A DNA stretch of 64,000 nt from Zoogloea oleivorans (GCF_008107625.1 NZ_SDKK01000014.1:20294-84293), one strand, 5' to 3'; counted from the first letter of the stretch, positions 1 through 9,421 are shown. Notes: a model not told the origin generated them from the letters alone. Made by a program: numbers and translations.

Positions 1-15
1 GGCTGAGCGTGTGCT

Positions 16-40
16 GTCGGACTGAAGTCCGACCCACAGG
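16..40. repeat. dispersed palindromic repeat, copy 1 (partial)
   Basis: This copy carries the arms GTCGGACT and AGTCCGAC around a GA centre, followed by CCACAGG. It is one of four loci in the window with this element (others near 3272, 35749 and 48423). The bases to its left resemble the spacer of the double copy at 3272-3336, so a mate probably lies just outside the window. Confidence 0.75.
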
Positions 41-42
41 TG

Positions 43-723
43 TCAGGTGTCGGCCCACATGCGCAGGAGGTTGTGGTAGGTGCCGGTGATGGCCACGGCT
101 TCGTCGCATTCGCCGTGTTTTTCGCGCAGGCGCATCAGCGCCATGTCCAGCTCGAAGAGCAGGCGGCGCTGCTCGTCGCTGCGCACCATGCTTTCGATCC
201 AGAAGAAGCAGGCGATGCGCTGGCCGCGCATGACCGGTGTGACCTGATGGATGCTGGTGCCCGGGTAGAGCACGGCGTGGCCGGCCGGCAGCTTGACGCC
301 GCGGCTGCCGTAGGTGTCCTGCACCTGCAGTTCGCCGCCTTCGTATTCATCCGGATCGGACAGGAACACCGTGCATGACACGTCGGTGCGTACCCGTTCG
401 CCGTTGGCGGTGAAGCGGATGGCGTTGTCCACGTGGGCGCCGTAGAAGGGGGTGTCGCCACCGTAGCGGTTCACCCGTGGGGTGAAGACCTTTTTGGGCA
501 GTGCGGCGGTGAGAAACAGCGGATGCCGTTCGACGCCACGCAGCACCAGTTGGCGGATGGCCGTGGCGGCGTCGCAGTCGTGGGGGAGTTGCTGGTTGTT
601 TTTGACCTGGGCGGCCTGCGGGCCGGCGCTGTCGCGGCCGTCGGCCCACGGGGCATCGGCGAGCAACAGGCGGGCCTGGCGGACTTCGTCGGCGGTGAGG
701 ATGTCGGGGATTTGCAGGAGCAT
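43..723 (-). CDS. piuC: PiuC/YbiX-type Fe(II)/2-oxoglutarate-dependent hydroxylase
   Basis: A 226-residue protein of the PKHD-type hydroxylase family, which is usually linked to iron uptake through catecholate or PiuA-type receptors. The facial triad is visible as H97-x-D99 and H159, with R169 as the probable 2-oxoglutarate ligand. Length is normal for PiuC. It lies downstream of the TonB receptor gene on the same strand, the standard piuA-piuC arrangement, but a strong hairpin separates the two. The start is ATG at 723 with a weak ribosome binding site. The substrate of this family is not established. Confidence 0.9.
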   Translation of the reverse strand: MLLQIPDILTADEVRQARLLLADAPWADGRDSAGPQAAQVKNNQQLPHDCDAATAIRQLVLRGVERHPLFLTAALPKKVFTPRVNRYGGDTPFYGAHVDNAIRFTANGERVRTDVSCTVFLSDPDEYEGGELQVQDTYGSRGVKLPAGHAVLYPGTSIHQVTPVMRGQRIACFFWIESMVRSDEQRRLLFELDMALMRLREKHGECDEAVAITGTYHNLLRMWADT

Positions 724-733
724 GGTGTCGAAG

Positions 734-780
734 GGGGAAAAGCGCGAGGGGCACGGCTTTGTCGGCCGTGCCCCTCGCGG
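734..780 (-). terminator. Rho-independent terminator after the TonB receptor gene
   Basis: A perfect 14-bp stem (744-757 with 65-78 of the same hundred block, i.e. 765-778) with a 7-base loop. Read on the minus strand it is followed by CTTTTC. It sits between the receptor stop and the piuC start and may limit read-through into piuC. Confidence 0.7.
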
Positions 781-784
781 TTCA

Positions 785-3085
785 TCAGAACTTCACGCTG
801 GCGGTTAGGTAGACCGTCCGTCCGACACCCGGCACGTAATGCCCGTTGGCATACAACGAGTCGGCGTAGAACTTGTTGGTGAGGTTGGTCAGGTTGGCCT
901 TGAGGGTCAACTTGTCGGTGATCGCCTCATACTCGGCCATGGCGTCGAAGGTCACGTAGCCGTCGGAGTACAGGCCGACCGGGTTGCGGTTGGGCGTCAT
1001 CTTGGTACGGGCGTTGGCGCCGCCGCCGACCCGCAGCTTTTCGGTGACCTGATAGGTGCTCCACAGCGAGCCCTGGTGCTTGGGAATCAGCGACGGACGG
1101 GTTCCCTTGCCTTCGGCACCTTCTGCGCCCTTGTCGATCTCGGCGTCCCAGATCCACGTGTAGGAGCCGTAGACTTCCCAGCGCGGCGTGATTTTGCCGA
1201 TCAGGTCGGTTTCAAAGCCGGTGGCGTGGCGCTTGCCGGACAGCACGGCAATGTTGATCAGCGGGTCGGTGTTGCGTTCGTTGAGCTTAACCCCGCGGAA
1301 GAGGGCGAAGCGGCTGCTCATGCGGCGGTCGGCGGAGTCGATCTTGGCGCCGAGCTCCATGTTCATGCTCTTCTCGGGCGGCGTGTTAACCGTCTGGGTG
1401 CTGTACGAGTAGGTGTCGCCGGAGGTGTTGAACGAGGTGCCGTAGGACAGGTGATAGGAGTGGCGATCACTCGGTTGGTAGAGCACGCCAAAACGCTGGC
1501 TTGCCTTGTAGATGGACTGCTGGTAGTTGGTGACGGCGTTGGTGGTCAGGTTGAACTGGTCGTATTGCGCCGACATGCCGTCGTAGCGCAGGCCGGCAAG
1601 AACCTTCCAGTGCTCGGCCACCTGGACCAGATCCTGCGCATAGACGCCGGCGGCGATGCTTTCGAACTCGCCGGTTTTGGCAATGACGCGGGACGATTCG
1701 TCCACCCAGCCTCCGCCACCGTCACCGATGGTGGTGTTGGGCTTGGTGATGTTGATGCCGCCCTGGGCCGCGTTGCGGGCCCCGCGGACGATCTTCTTTT
1801 CCCAGGCGAAATCGGCGCCGGTCAGGACTTCATGTTTGACCCCGAGCGCTTCGAACTTGGTGGACAGGTCGCTCTGGGCGAACAGGTTCTCCATGCTCTG
1901 GATCTTGTTCTGCGTGCCGCGGGTGAGCACGGTGGCGTTGCTGAAGTTCTCGCTGGTGACGGCAACGCCGCCGGGCTGGAGTGCTGCGCCGGCGATGCGC
2001 ACGGTGCTGGCGCGCTGGTCGCGGTTGAAGTCGCCCTTGCGGACCTTGGTGACCAGTTCGGTGTCGGTCGAGAAGCGGTGGGTGTGGCTGAAGCTGGCAT
2101 AGCCGGCCGAGCCGTGGTTGTAGTCGCTGTTGAGGCCGTAATAGCTCTTCGGGTCCACCGGGATGGTGGTCACGGAGGTGGTCGGCGCAGTGGCACTGGT
2201 GCGTACGTACGGCAGGCCGTAGTTGATGCCGTTGTCGTTGTTCAGGTAGAAGAAGCCGACCTCGAACTCGTCGCGGGTGCCGATGCCCCAGCGGTAGTCG
2301 GCGGCGAAGCCGTATTTGTCGAGGCTGGTGCCAGCGCCGTTGTTGTCGGCCTGGGTGCGCATGGCGTTGATGCGCAGGGCGGATTCGTCACCGGTCTTGA
2401 TGTTGATGTCGGCGACCACGCGGCGGTACTGGTGGCTGCCGATGGTCACGTCCACCTGGCTTTCGTCGACCAGTTTGGCCTGCTTGCTGACCTGGTTGAC
2501 CGCGCCGCCGGTGGAGCCGCGGCCAAAGAGCATGGAGGCGGAGCCGCGCAGCACTTCGATGCGGTCCATGTTGAAGGTGTCGCGGTCGTAGAAGGCCGGG
2601 TCGCGCATGCCGTCGATGAACAGGTCGCCCGTGGTGTTGACGGGGAAGCCGCGCAGGCGGATGTCTTCCTCGCCGCCTTCGGCCGCCAGGAAGGTGACGC
2701 CGGAGGTCATCTTGAGGGCTTCCTTGACGGTGTCGATCTTGCGGTCATCCATCAGCTTCTCGGTGACCACGGTGACCGACTGGGGAATGTCGCGCAGTTG
2801 CTGCTTGCCCTTGCCGATGCGCGTGGTGGTGGTGCGCAGGCTGTCCTTGCCCTGGGGTTCAACTTCGGCGGTGGCTTTGACGACCACGGGCTTGAGGGTC
2901 TTGGTGTCGTCGGTAGCCGGGGCCGATGTTTGTGCCCAGGCACCCATCGAGGCGGCGAACATCATGGCGCCGAGGGGGAGCACGGATTTTTCGGCAGCGC
3001 TGGTGATGGCGGGAGCGACCTGGGCGGCCGGGGATCGGTGACGGCTGGCTGCCGGGTGGCAGCGACGGATTTTCTTGTGAGCCAA
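785..3085 (-). CDS. TonB-dependent siderophore receptor (Fiu/PiuA-like)
   Basis: A 766-residue outer membrane receptor. A long N-terminal region ends in a signal peptide (hydrophobic stretch about residues 38-51, cleavage after AWA). A plug domain follows with the DIPQSVTVV motif typical of siderophore receptors, then a beta-barrel that ends in phenylalanine (ASVKF), the usual outer membrane C-terminal signature. It should import ferric siderophore, probably a catecholate given the piuC neighbour, using TonB energy. The start is TTG at 3085, preceded by AGGAGG at a good distance. A Fur-box-like site lies 120 bp upstream. The exact ligand cannot be told from the sequence. Confidence 0.92.
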   Translation of the reverse strand: MAHKKIRRCHPAASRHRSPAAQVAPAITSAAEKSVLPLGAMMFAASMGAWAQTSAPATDDTKTLKPVVVKATAEVEPQGKDSLRTTTTRIGKGKQQLRDIPQSVTVVTEKLMDDRKIDTVKEALKMTSGVTFLAAEGGEEDIRLRGFPVNTTGDLFIDGMRDPAFYDRDTFNMDRIEVLRGSASMLFGRGSTGGAVNQVSKQAKLVDESQVDVTIGSHQYRRVVADINIKTGDESALRINAMRTQADNNGAGTSLDKYGFAADYRWGIGTRDEFEVGFFYLNNDNGINYGLPYVRTSATAPTTSVTTIPVDPKSYYGLNSDYNHGSAGYASFSHTHRFSTDTELVTKVRKGDFNRDQRASTVRIAGAALQPGGVAVTSENFSNATVLTRGTQNKIQSMENLFAQSDLSTKFEALGVKHEVLTGADFAWEKKIVRGARNAAQGGINITKPNTTIGDGGGGWVDESSRVIAKTGEFESIAAGVYAQDLVQVAEHWKVLAGLRYDGMSAQYDQFNLTTNAVTNYQQSIYKASQRFGVLYQPSDRHSYHLSYGTSFNTSGDTYSYSTQTVNTPPEKSMNMELGAKIDSADRRMSSRFALFRGVKLNERNTDPLINIAVLSGKRHATGFETDLIGKITPRWEVYGSYTWIWDAEIDKGAEGAEGKGTRPSLIPKHQGSLWSTYQVTEKLRVGGGANARTKMTPNRNPVGLYSDGYVTFDAMAEYEAITDKLTLKANLTNLTNKFYADSLYANGHYVPGVGRTVYLTASVKF

Positions 3086-3204
3086 GGGAGCCTCCTGAAA
3101 TGAATGCGCCCGCTATGCGGGACTGTTGGGATTCACGACCTGAGGCTGGCTGGCTTGGCTAGCGAATGGCTGGCTTGCCCGTAGGATCTGGTAACAATTG
3201 TAAT

Positions 3205-3223
3205 GTTAATGAGAGTGATTCGC
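3205..3223 (-). promoter_or_regulatory. Fur-box-like site upstream of the TonB receptor
   Basis: On the minus strand the 19-mer GCGAATCACTCTCATTAAC matches the Fur consensus GATAATGATAATCATTATC at 12 of 19 positions by eye. It is AT-rich in a GC-rich genome and lies about 120 bp before the receptor start. Iron repression is the expected role. Confidence 0.55.
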
Positions 3224-3271
3224 AATTATATTTTGTGCCATGCCGCAGGCGATTTCGCAGAGGATTTCCCT

Positions 3272-3336
3272 GTGGGTCGGACTTCAGTCCGACAACACGC
3301 GTTCAGACAGCGGAGTCGGACTGAAGTCCGACCCAC
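3272..3336. repeat. dispersed palindromic repeat, double inverted copy
   Basis: Two copies of the GTCGGACT/AGTCCGAC element face each other here. GTGGGTCGG begins at 3272 and CGACCCAC ends at 3336, with about 21 bp between them. Together they could fold into one long hairpin with arms of about 22 bp. The pair lies between the stop of the iron-binding protein gene and the receptor promoter. Confidence 0.8.
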
Positions 3337-3357
3337 GGGAATTGCGTCGTCTGGTTC

Positions 3358-4383
3358 TCAGCGGAAGCCGGCTCGGTCGAAGATCTTTTGTGCTTCGACG
3401 ACCGTGTCGGCGAGCTTGCCGACGGGCAGGGTGTCGGCCTTGAAGTTGCCGCCCAGGGCTTCGAGGCCGCGGTTGGTGATCTTCACGCCGGTAACCACCG
3501 GCCATTCGTTGTTGCCGTTGGCAAAGTAGTTCTGTGCGTCCGGGGAGGCCAGGTATTCAAGGAACTTGACTGCTGCTTCCTTGTGCGGGGCATGCTTGAG
3601 CATGCCGCCGCCGGAAACGTTGATGTGGGTGCCGTAGCTGGTCTGGTTGGGCCACACCACGCCGATGCGTTCGACAGCCTTGCGGTCGTCCGGCTTGTCG
3701 GACTTGAACATGCGTGCCAGGTAGTAGGAGTTCACCAGCGCCACGCCGCATTCGCCGGCGCCGACGGCCTTGATCTGGTCGGTGTCGCCACCCTTGGGGG
3801 CGCGGGCGAAGTTGGCCACCAGGCCCTTGGCCCATTCTTCGGTCTTGGCGGCGCCGATGTGCTGGATCAGCGCGGCGCCGAGGGACAGGCTGTAGGGGTG
3901 GCTGCCGGAGCGGGTGCACACCTTGCCCTTGAGGGCCGGGTTGGCGAGGTCTTCGTAGTTGCGAACCTGATCGGGCTTCACGTCGAGCTTGTTGTAGACG
4001 ATGACGCGGGCGCGGGTCGAGAAGGAGAACCAGCGTTCGGCATGCAGGTGGGCCGGGATGGCGGTCTTGAGGAGTTCGGACTTGACCGGGGCGAACACGC
4101 CAGCGGCGTCGGCGGCGGCCAGGCGGGCGGCGTCGACGGTGATGAACACGTCGGCCGGGCTGTTGGCGCCTTCGTTGCGAATGCGTTCGAGGAGCTCGTC
4201 TTCCTTGCCCTCGATACGGTTGATCTTGATGCCGGTCTTGGCTGTGAAGTTGCTGTAGAGCGCTTCGTCGGTCTGGTAGTGGCGGGCGGTGTACAGGTTC
4301 AGCTCGGTGTCGGCGGCAAAGGTCGGGGCATTCAGCAGGGTAGCGCCGGCGAGGAGGGCGGCCAGGGTTTTCAGCTGGGTCAT
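3358..4383 (-). CDS. periplasmic ferric iron-binding protein (FbpA/FutA family)
   Basis: A 341-residue type 2 periplasmic binding protein for Fe(III), with a Sec signal peptide (residues 1-23, ending TFAA). The double tyrosine in NSYYLARMF is the hallmark iron-ligand pair of this family, and the N-terminal LNLYTARHY segment is also typical. The start is ATG at 4383. An open frame extends upstream to 4530, but that part contains the Fur-box-like site and is unlikely to be coding. Family members deliver iron to an FbpBC permease and ATPase. Neither partner is in this window, so the gene is an orphan locally. Confidence 0.9.
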   Translation of the reverse strand: MTQLKTLAALLAGATLLNAPTFAADTELNLYTARHYQTDEALYSNFTAKTGIKINRIEGKEDELLERIRNEGANSPADVFITVDAARLAAADAAGVFAPVKSELLKTAIPAHLHAERWFSFSTRARVIVYNKLDVKPDQVRNYEDLANPALKGKVCTRSGSHPYSLSLGAALIQHIGAAKTEEWAKGLVANFARAPKGGDTDQIKAVGAGECGVALVNSYYLARMFKSDKPDDRKAVERIGVVWPNQTSYGTHINVSGGGMLKHAPHKEAAVKFLEYLASPDAQNYFANGNNEWPVVTGVKITNRGLEALGGNFKADTLPVGKLADTVVEAQKIFDRAGFR

Positions 4384-4440
4384 GATCGGATCCGGAGTGG
4401 GCAGAAGATCGAACAATCTTAGCCAGACTTGTTTGTGTTT

Positions 4441-4459
4441 GCAAATGCTAGTCATTCGC
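4441..4459. promoter_or_regulatory. Fur-box-like site upstream of the iron-binding protein gene
   Basis: GCAAATGCTAGTCATTCGC matches the 19-bp Fur consensus at 13 positions by eye and sits 58 bp before the minus-strand start at 4383. It supports iron-regulated expression of the binding protein. Confidence 0.6.
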
Positions 4460-4522
4460 ATCTTTGTTTGTGCGGACGTCATCCGGAATAGTTGAGCCCT
4501 TGCGGATATCAATGCAGCTATG

Positions 4523-4538
4523 TGTGACAAAAATCACG
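4523..4538. promoter_or_regulatory. CRP/FNR-family-like palindrome
   Basis: TGTGA, six bases, then TCACG: nine of ten half-site positions of the Crp consensus TGTGA-N6-TCACA. It lies in the divergent region 4384-4692, 140 bp from the minus-strand gene and 155 bp from the plus-strand gene. Apart from this and the Fur-like site, nothing else is seen in that 309-bp gap. Which gene it serves is unknown. Confidence 0.4.
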
Positions 4539-4692
4539 GATAGTCGATCTGCATGTGAGGATTTTTTCCTTGTGATGGGCATGATCTGCGCTACCTTTTT
4601 TGCATTTCAGCGTGCTGCCCCCGTACGTTTTTGCCGGGTTTGACCCGGTTTCCTCTTTCCGTTTTATTTCAAAACCAAGAGAAAGCACTCAC

Positions 4693-5265
4693 ATGACTAT
4701 TTCCTTTGCTTCCAAGATCCTCCTGCCGCTGGCCCTCACCCTGGCTTCGGGCGTCGCCGGTGCGGCCTGCGTGCCGGTTATCGGTAGTGTCAAGTTGCAG
4801 CCTTTGGCTTCCTGTAACGGTCTGGCGCCGGTGGGTGATGTGCCCTTCCTCGGCCAGTGTTTTAGCGTGCAGTTGTCCCTGCTCGGTTTTCCGGTGGCGA
4901 CGGGCTATGCCGGTCCCACGTCCGAGCCGATCATCGGGGCCACGGGTGTGCCGACGGTGATGCCGGCAGTCATCCCGGTAAGCGCGAGTCTTCCGGTGCC
5001 GCGTCAGAGCATCCAGACCGCCCGCAGTGCGGTGTCGCTGGGTAGCGGCGCCAACCGCACGACGCTGTACAGCAATGATGTGATCGTTGCCCAGCTGAAG
5101 ATCGGTGAGGATGGTCAGCCGGTGCCGGTGGCCGTGACGGAGCAGATCATGATTACCGGTAGCGATGGCAAGGGGGCCTATTCCAAGGTCACCGGCAACC
5201 TGACCGTGGCCGGCAACAGCATCGGCATGTCGGCGCCGCTGACGGGCCGGCTGTGCCTGCCCTGA
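4693..5265 (+). CDS. secreted protein of unknown function, 190 aa
   Basis: I do not recognise a family. The protein starts with a clear Sec signal peptide (cleavage likely after GVAGA near residue 22). The mature part is rich in Gly, Val, Pro and Ser, contains four cysteines (one at the mature N-terminus region, one next to the C-terminus in RLCLP) and looks beta-rich, so it is probably a periplasmic or extracellular disulfide-bonded protein. The start is ATG at 4693. A CRP-like palindrome lies 155 bp upstream and a strong terminator follows the stop, so it is probably a single-gene transcript. Confidence 0.75.
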   Translation: MTISFASKILLPLALTLASGVAGAACVPVIGSVKLQPLASCNGLAPVGDVPFLGQCFSVQLSLLGFPVATGYAGPTSEPIIGATGVPTVMPAVIPVSASLPVPRQSIQTARSAVSLGSGANRTTLYSNDVIVAQLKIGEDGQPVPVAVTEQIMITGSDGKGAYSKVTGNLTVAGNSIGMSAPLTGRLCLP

Positions 5266-5290
5266 GCAAGGCTGCTGCATCGTTTCCAGA

Positions 5291-5313
5291 ACGCCCCGCA
5301 AGGGGCGTTTTTC
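5291..5313 (+). terminator. Rho-independent terminator
   Basis: A 7-bp GC-rich stem, ACGCCCC pairing with GGGGCGT, with a 4-base loop and a TTTTC tail. It ends the 4693-5265 transcript. It also lies just past the stop of the convergent cti gene. Confidence 0.8.
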
Positions 5314-5319
5314 ATGGGG

Positions 5320-7662
5320 TCAGCGGTTTTCGAGGCGGCTGTAGTCGAGGATGGCGGCTTCCCGGGGGGCAACCTGTCGCCAATGGGCGTGGATGGCGTC
5401 GCTGACGGCCCAGAAGCGGGCGTCGGTGCGGCGGATGGCGAAACGCTGGGTGAGGCGCTGCACGTCGTCGTCACTGGCAAGGGTCTGCACGGCGCGCACG
5501 AAGCGCGGCAGCTCGTCGGCATCGAGCTGGAAGATCGTGTTGGGATAGGCGCCGACGATGCCATCGAGGGCGATCAGGTTGTCTTCCGCCGGCAGCCGGC
5601 GGGTTTCTTCGCGGAACAGTTCGGCGACGTTGCTGTGGGCGCTGTTGCGCAGCACTGACACCACGTGAATGTCGCCGTTGCCGTTCTTCAGGGCCAGCAG
5701 GCTTTGTTCGGGCATCAGCGAGGCGGGCTTGCCGGTGAGGGTGCCGAGCTTGCGCAACTGGGCCATCTGTTCGGCGTTGAAGCCGTTGACGGCCAGATCG
5801 AGGCGGCGCTCGCGCACCGGCCGGAGGCGCTGGGCGATGGCCTTGTAGAGCTCGCCGAGGGTGTCGGTGCTGCGGTAGCGCACGCCGGTTTCGCCGGGGT
5901 AATAGGTGGCGGCGTCGGCGAATTCGCGGATGCGGTCGGGGCGGCCGCGGTACCAGAAGTCGAGCACTTTCTGGCGATCCTTGAGGGGCAGCATGGTGAG
6001 GAAATTTTCCTCGCCTTCCATGCGCAGGAAGTCCATGTAGAGGCGTGTGGCGAGTTGGTGTCCGCCGTTGCCATAGACATCGAAGCCGCCCACCAGCAGG
6101 TAGTGCATGCGTTCAAACAGCGGGTAGCCCATCAGCAGTACCGTTTGCGGGCGCTCGCCGGCGAGGCCGCGGATGACCGAGGCGCTGTCGAAGTGGCGGA
6201 AGACGGTGAGGCCGGCGGTGGGGTTGCGGCCGTCGCCGTCCCACAGGTCGGTGACACGGGGCTGGATCTTGCCGACCCGGGCCATGTAGTCGGCCTTGCT
6301 CTGCAGGTATTGCTTTTCGGCCCTGGCATATTTGCGCCAGGCGAAAATGCCGGTGCTGCTGTCGTCCTCGGCGGGCATGCGCAGATTGGGCTGGGTGGCG
6401 TCGAGCAGGCCCTGGGTGCTGTTCTGGACTTCGCTTTCGGGCGCGTAGAAGAGCACCCAGAAGTGGTCGGTAATGACGTTGAGGGCCACCTGCCCGCGGC
6501 ACACCGGACCTTTCATGAAGCCCATCAGGGTGAACTGGGCGTCGTCGAGCATGAAGCGGTAACGGGCATCGACCGGCAGTTCGCGGAAGGCCCGGAAGGG
6601 GTTGGTGGCGGTCTTCGGGTCGTAGCCGGGCAGGGCGGTGACGACAATCGGGGCATCGAAGAACCACTGGCGCAGGCGCGCCAGCCGGGCCGGGTCGAGG
6701 GCCAGCGGCATGTAGGTCTTGGCAACCGCCGTCTCTTCGGTGGGACGCAGGCGGTAATACACCCGCGCCACACCGGGGTCGTCGTAGGGGCGCCGGGTGG
6801 CGATCACGTCGATGGGCTGGCCGGGGGCGGTGCGGCTGCGGACCAGTTCAAAACGGTAGTCGGGCTGCTCGTCGAAATACAGGTGGCCGATGTACCAGTG
6901 TTCAAAGATGTAGCGGGCGGCGAGTTGATCCTTGAACGTATTGCCGTTGAGCAGACGCTCCCATTCCACGACCCGGGCCTGCACGGTAGCCGGAGGGGCG
7001 GGCCGTGGTGTGTAGGGTGCGCCGGCTTCGATCCAGCGGGCGAGGAGGTCGTGATCGTTTTCGCTGAGGGCCGGCAGCCCGTAGGGCATGCCCCATTCAG
7101 GATGTTCGGCGGTGAAGTCGTCCATGCCTTCGACTTTGGTACAGCTTTGTGTGCGGTCGAGGGAGAAGTCGAATTTCTGCTTGGGCAGGGCTCCTTCGGT
7201 GGGGCCGGGGTTTTGTCGCTTGAGGGCCAGGATGCGGTACAGCACGCTGGCGTCGCGGTTGGCCTGCGGCGTGGCGCTGCGTTCGTTGAGAACCGGGTGA
7301 AAGCCCTTGTCGCGCCATTCCAGGTTGCTGTGGGCATCGAAGCCGAGGCGTGTCAGGTTGGCGGCCATCAGACGGGTGGCCACATAGATTTGCTCGGGGT
7401 TGGCGCCACGGGTGATGCCGTCGTAGCGGGTCAGCTTGAGCTGGCAGGGGGCATCGTAGCAGGCGTGGCAGGAGACGCAACGGCGGTCGAGGATGGGCCG
7501 CACTTGCGTCCAGTAGTCGGGAGCCGGGGCGACTGGCGGCGACGCCTTGTCGTAGCGGGCCGGGTCCGGCGGCCCGAGGCGCTCGTCCAGTTGGTGGGTG
7601 GCGATGAGGGTGCTGCAGCCACCGAGGACCAGCAGGAAGATCAGGTAGTGAAGGGCGCGCAT
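5320..7662 (-). CDS. cti: fatty acid cis/trans isomerase Cti
   Basis: A 780-residue periplasmic heme protein that converts cis-unsaturated membrane phospholipid acyl chains to trans, stiffening the membrane under solvent or heat stress. An N-terminal hydrophobic segment has a possible lipobox (LGGC, C16). A single c-type heme site CVSCH lies at C62-C65-H66, as in known Cti proteins. Length matches the family. The start is ATG at 7662; a TTG one codon earlier is also possible. It is not coupled to the following gene. Cti activity in other species needs no new transcription, and nothing regulatory is visible here. Confidence 0.92.
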   Translation of the reverse strand: MRALHYLIFLLVLGGCSTLIATHQLDERLGPPDPARYDKASPPVAPAPDYWTQVRPILDRRCVSCHACYDAPCQLKLTRYDGITRGANPEQIYVATRLMAANLTRLGFDAHSNLEWRDKGFHPVLNERSATPQANRDASVLYRILALKRQNPGPTEGALPKQKFDFSLDRTQSCTKVEGMDDFTAEHPEWGMPYGLPALSENDHDLLARWIEAGAPYTPRPAPPATVQARVVEWERLLNGNTFKDQLAARYIFEHWYIGHLYFDEQPDYRFELVRSRTAPGQPIDVIATRRPYDDPGVARVYYRLRPTEETAVAKTYMPLALDPARLARLRQWFFDAPIVVTALPGYDPKTATNPFRAFRELPVDARYRFMLDDAQFTLMGFMKGPVCRGQVALNVITDHFWVLFYAPESEVQNSTQGLLDATQPNLRMPAEDDSSTGIFAWRKYARAEKQYLQSKADYMARVGKIQPRVTDLWDGDGRNPTAGLTVFRHFDSASVIRGLAGERPQTVLLMGYPLFERMHYLLVGGFDVYGNGGHQLATRLYMDFLRMEGEENFLTMLPLKDRQKVLDFWYRGRPDRIREFADAATYYPGETGVRYRSTDTLGELYKAIAQRLRPVRERRLDLAVNGFNAEQMAQLRKLGTLTGKPASLMPEQSLLALKNGNGDIHVVSVLRNSAHSNVAELFREETRRLPAEDNLIALDGIVGAYPNTIFQLDADELPRFVRAVQTLASDDDVQRLTQRFAIRRTDARFWAVSDAIHAHWRQVAPREAAILDYSRLENR

Positions 7663-7780
7663 CAAGCCACCGGGGCAGGGATCTGAGGGTCGGCGGATTG
7701 TGCAGGAAATCTGCCCATGTCATGGGCAAATTCCATCCCGGCGATGACTCGCCGGGATGCCTGGAGCAGGACTTTCGCCC

Positions 7781-9109
7781 TCAGGCGAAGGTGTCGCCCA
7801 TCAGGTTGTTGAACCACACGAACATGTCGTCGTAGTTGTCGCGGGTGGCCGAGCTGGCTTCGCCGGCGGCACCGGGCACGGCCTTCATGGTGCCGGTGGC
7901 GCTGTCGTAGCCGAACACCACGGTGAGCCACGAGGCGGTGCTGGCGGTGATCGGCGAGTAGCAGGCCGAGTTGGTGACGGGCTCCGGGTCGGGCGAGCCG
8001 CCGGCCAGGATGCGCAGGATGGCATCGGCGCAGACCTTGGCTTCGGCATTGGCGATGTGGCCGGCCTTGGGCTGCGTGGAGCCGTTGGCGTCGCCGATGA
8101 TGTGGATGCCGGCGAGGGCGGTGGATTCGTAGCTGCGCACATCCACGCCGGCCCAGCGGCCGTTGACGTTGGCCAGCCCTGCCGTGTTGCTGACGATGGT
8201 GCCGGCGCGCTGGGGCGGTATCGGATTGAGCACGTCGCCGCGGATCAGGCCGGCGCTGGTGTCGAGGGTTTGCGTCGACGGATCGATGCTGTTGATGGTG
8301 ACGCCGCTGTGATATTCGATGACGCCGGCGTGGGTGAAGTTGAAGGCCGTTTCGAAGGTGGCGGGTTCGGCGGCGATGGAGGCGTTGGCATCCAGCACGA
8401 TGACTTTGGCGCCGGCCTTGCGGGTCTTCAGGTAGTCGGCGACCATGCAGGCCCGCTCGTAGGGGCCGGGCGGGCAGCGGTAGGGGGTCTTCGGAATGGT
8501 CATCACGAACACGCCGCCGGCGTTCATGCCGGCAATCTGTTGCTGCAGGGTGACGGTCTGCGGCCCGGCCTGCCAGGCGTGGACGATGCGGTCGCCGGCG
8601 CTTTCGAGGCCCGGCAGAGTGTCGAAGGCGATGCCGGGGGCAAGAATCAGGCGGTCGTAGGGCAGGCTGCTGTTGTCGGCGAGGTGCACCCGCTTGCCGG
8701 CGGGGTCGATCTCGGCCACGTTGCCGTACACCACCTTGACGCCGTAGACGCTGCTCAGCTTGTCGTGGGTGTAGGCCAGGCTGGCCATGCTGCGCTGGCC
8801 GGTGAGCACCAGGTTGGAGAGGATGTTGGACTGGTACTGGCGGTCGCGTTCGATGAGGGTCACGTCGAGCCCGCTGCCACCCCACAAGCGCAGAAACTTG
8901 GCTGCCGTCGCGCCAGCCATGCCGCCGCCCACCACGATAACCCGGCCGCTGGCGCTTGATGTCGGTATCGTAGGGCTGACCGCGCCGGTTCCGCCGGTGC
9001 CGGTGCTGGTGTCCGAGCTGCTGCCCCCACCGCCTCCGCCACATCCATTGAGCAGCATGCCAAGGGTGCCCGAGCCGAGCAGGGTGATGAATTTGCGTCT
9101 GTCGATCAT
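7781..9109 (-). CDS. flavocytochrome c-type FAD oxidoreductase (FccB-like)
   Basis: A 442-residue FAD protein resembling the flavin subunit of sulfide dehydrogenase. The N-terminus has a twin-arginine motif (DRRKF) followed by a hydrophobic stretch and a lipobox-like LNGC, then a Gly/Ser/Thr-rich linker. The dinucleotide-binding motif VVGGGMAGATAA starts near residue 59, and a second FAD contact, IIGDAN, lies in the C-terminal half. The C-terminal region carries cysteines, as in FccB. It is nine bases downstream of a small cytochrome c gene, its likely electron acceptor. Sulfide is the classical substrate, but the real one here is not known. Confidence 0.82.
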   Translation of the reverse strand: MIDRRKFITLLGSGTLGMLLNGCGGGGGGSSSDTSTGTGGTGAVSPTIPTSSASGRVIVVGGGMAGATAAKFLRLWGGSGLDVTLIERDRQYQSNILSNLVLTGQRSMASLAYTHDKLSSVYGVKVVYGNVAEIDPAGKRVHLADNSSLPYDRLILAPGIAFDTLPGLESAGDRIVHAWQAGPQTVTLQQQIAGMNAGGVFVMTIPKTPYRCPPGPYERACMVADYLKTRKAGAKVIVLDANASIAAEPATFETAFNFTHAGVIEYHSGVTINSIDPSTQTLDTSAGLIRGDVLNPIPPQRAGTIVSNTAGLANVNGRWAGVDVRSYESTALAGIHIIGDANGSTQPKAGHIANAEAKVCADAILRILAGGSPDPEPVTNSACYSPITASTASWLTVVFGYDSATGTMKAVPGAAGEASSATRDNYDDMFVWFNNLMGDTFA

Positions 9110-9118
9110 GTCGGGCTC

Positions 9119-9421
9119 CTAGCGCTGGGCGGCAAAGTAGGTGGCGATGGCACGCAGCTGCGTGTCGGTGTAGCCGCGGGCGTGGACTTTCATGATGTCG
9201 TTGCCGACCGTCTTGCCCTGCATCTCCTTCAGTTCGGAATAGATCTCCGACGAGGAGGCGCCGGCCAGCCGGTCGAAGCCGCTGACGCTGGGCCGGCCGT
9301 TGGTGCCGTGGCACTGGAAGCAGTTGGATGCGAGCAGGCGCCCGCTGTCGGCGCTCTGGGCGAAAGCCGGCCCGCCAAACAGCATGAGCGCTGCCAGACA
9401 GGCGGATGTTTTCTTGATCAT
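9119..9421 (-). CDS. small monoheme cytochrome c (FccA-like partner)
   Basis: A 100-residue periplasmic cytochrome with a Sec signal peptide (cleavage near AFAQ) and one heme site CFQCH (C34, C37, H38). A methionine in the KEMQGK or IMKVH segment is the probable sixth ligand. It is the first gene of a two-gene operon with the FAD oxidoreductase, so it probably accepts electrons from that flavin. Confidence 0.88.
   Translation of the reverse strand: MIKKTSACLAALMLFGGPAFAQSADSGRLLASNCFQCHGTNGRPSVSGFDRLAGASSSEIYSELKEMQGKTVGNDIMKVHARGYTDTQLRAIATYFAAQR

Noticed and set aside
839-3103. A 754-codon plus-strand open frame opposite the TonB receptor gene
   Set aside because: It is antisense to a clear receptor and has composition rich in Gly, Val, Asp and Ala, as expected from the complement of high-GC coding sequence. 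No family features were seen.
5320-7662. Cti as a MauG-like TTQ maturation enzyme because of its heme site
   Set aside because: It has one heme motif, lies far from aau and matches the fatty acid isomerase family over its full length; MauG has two hemes.
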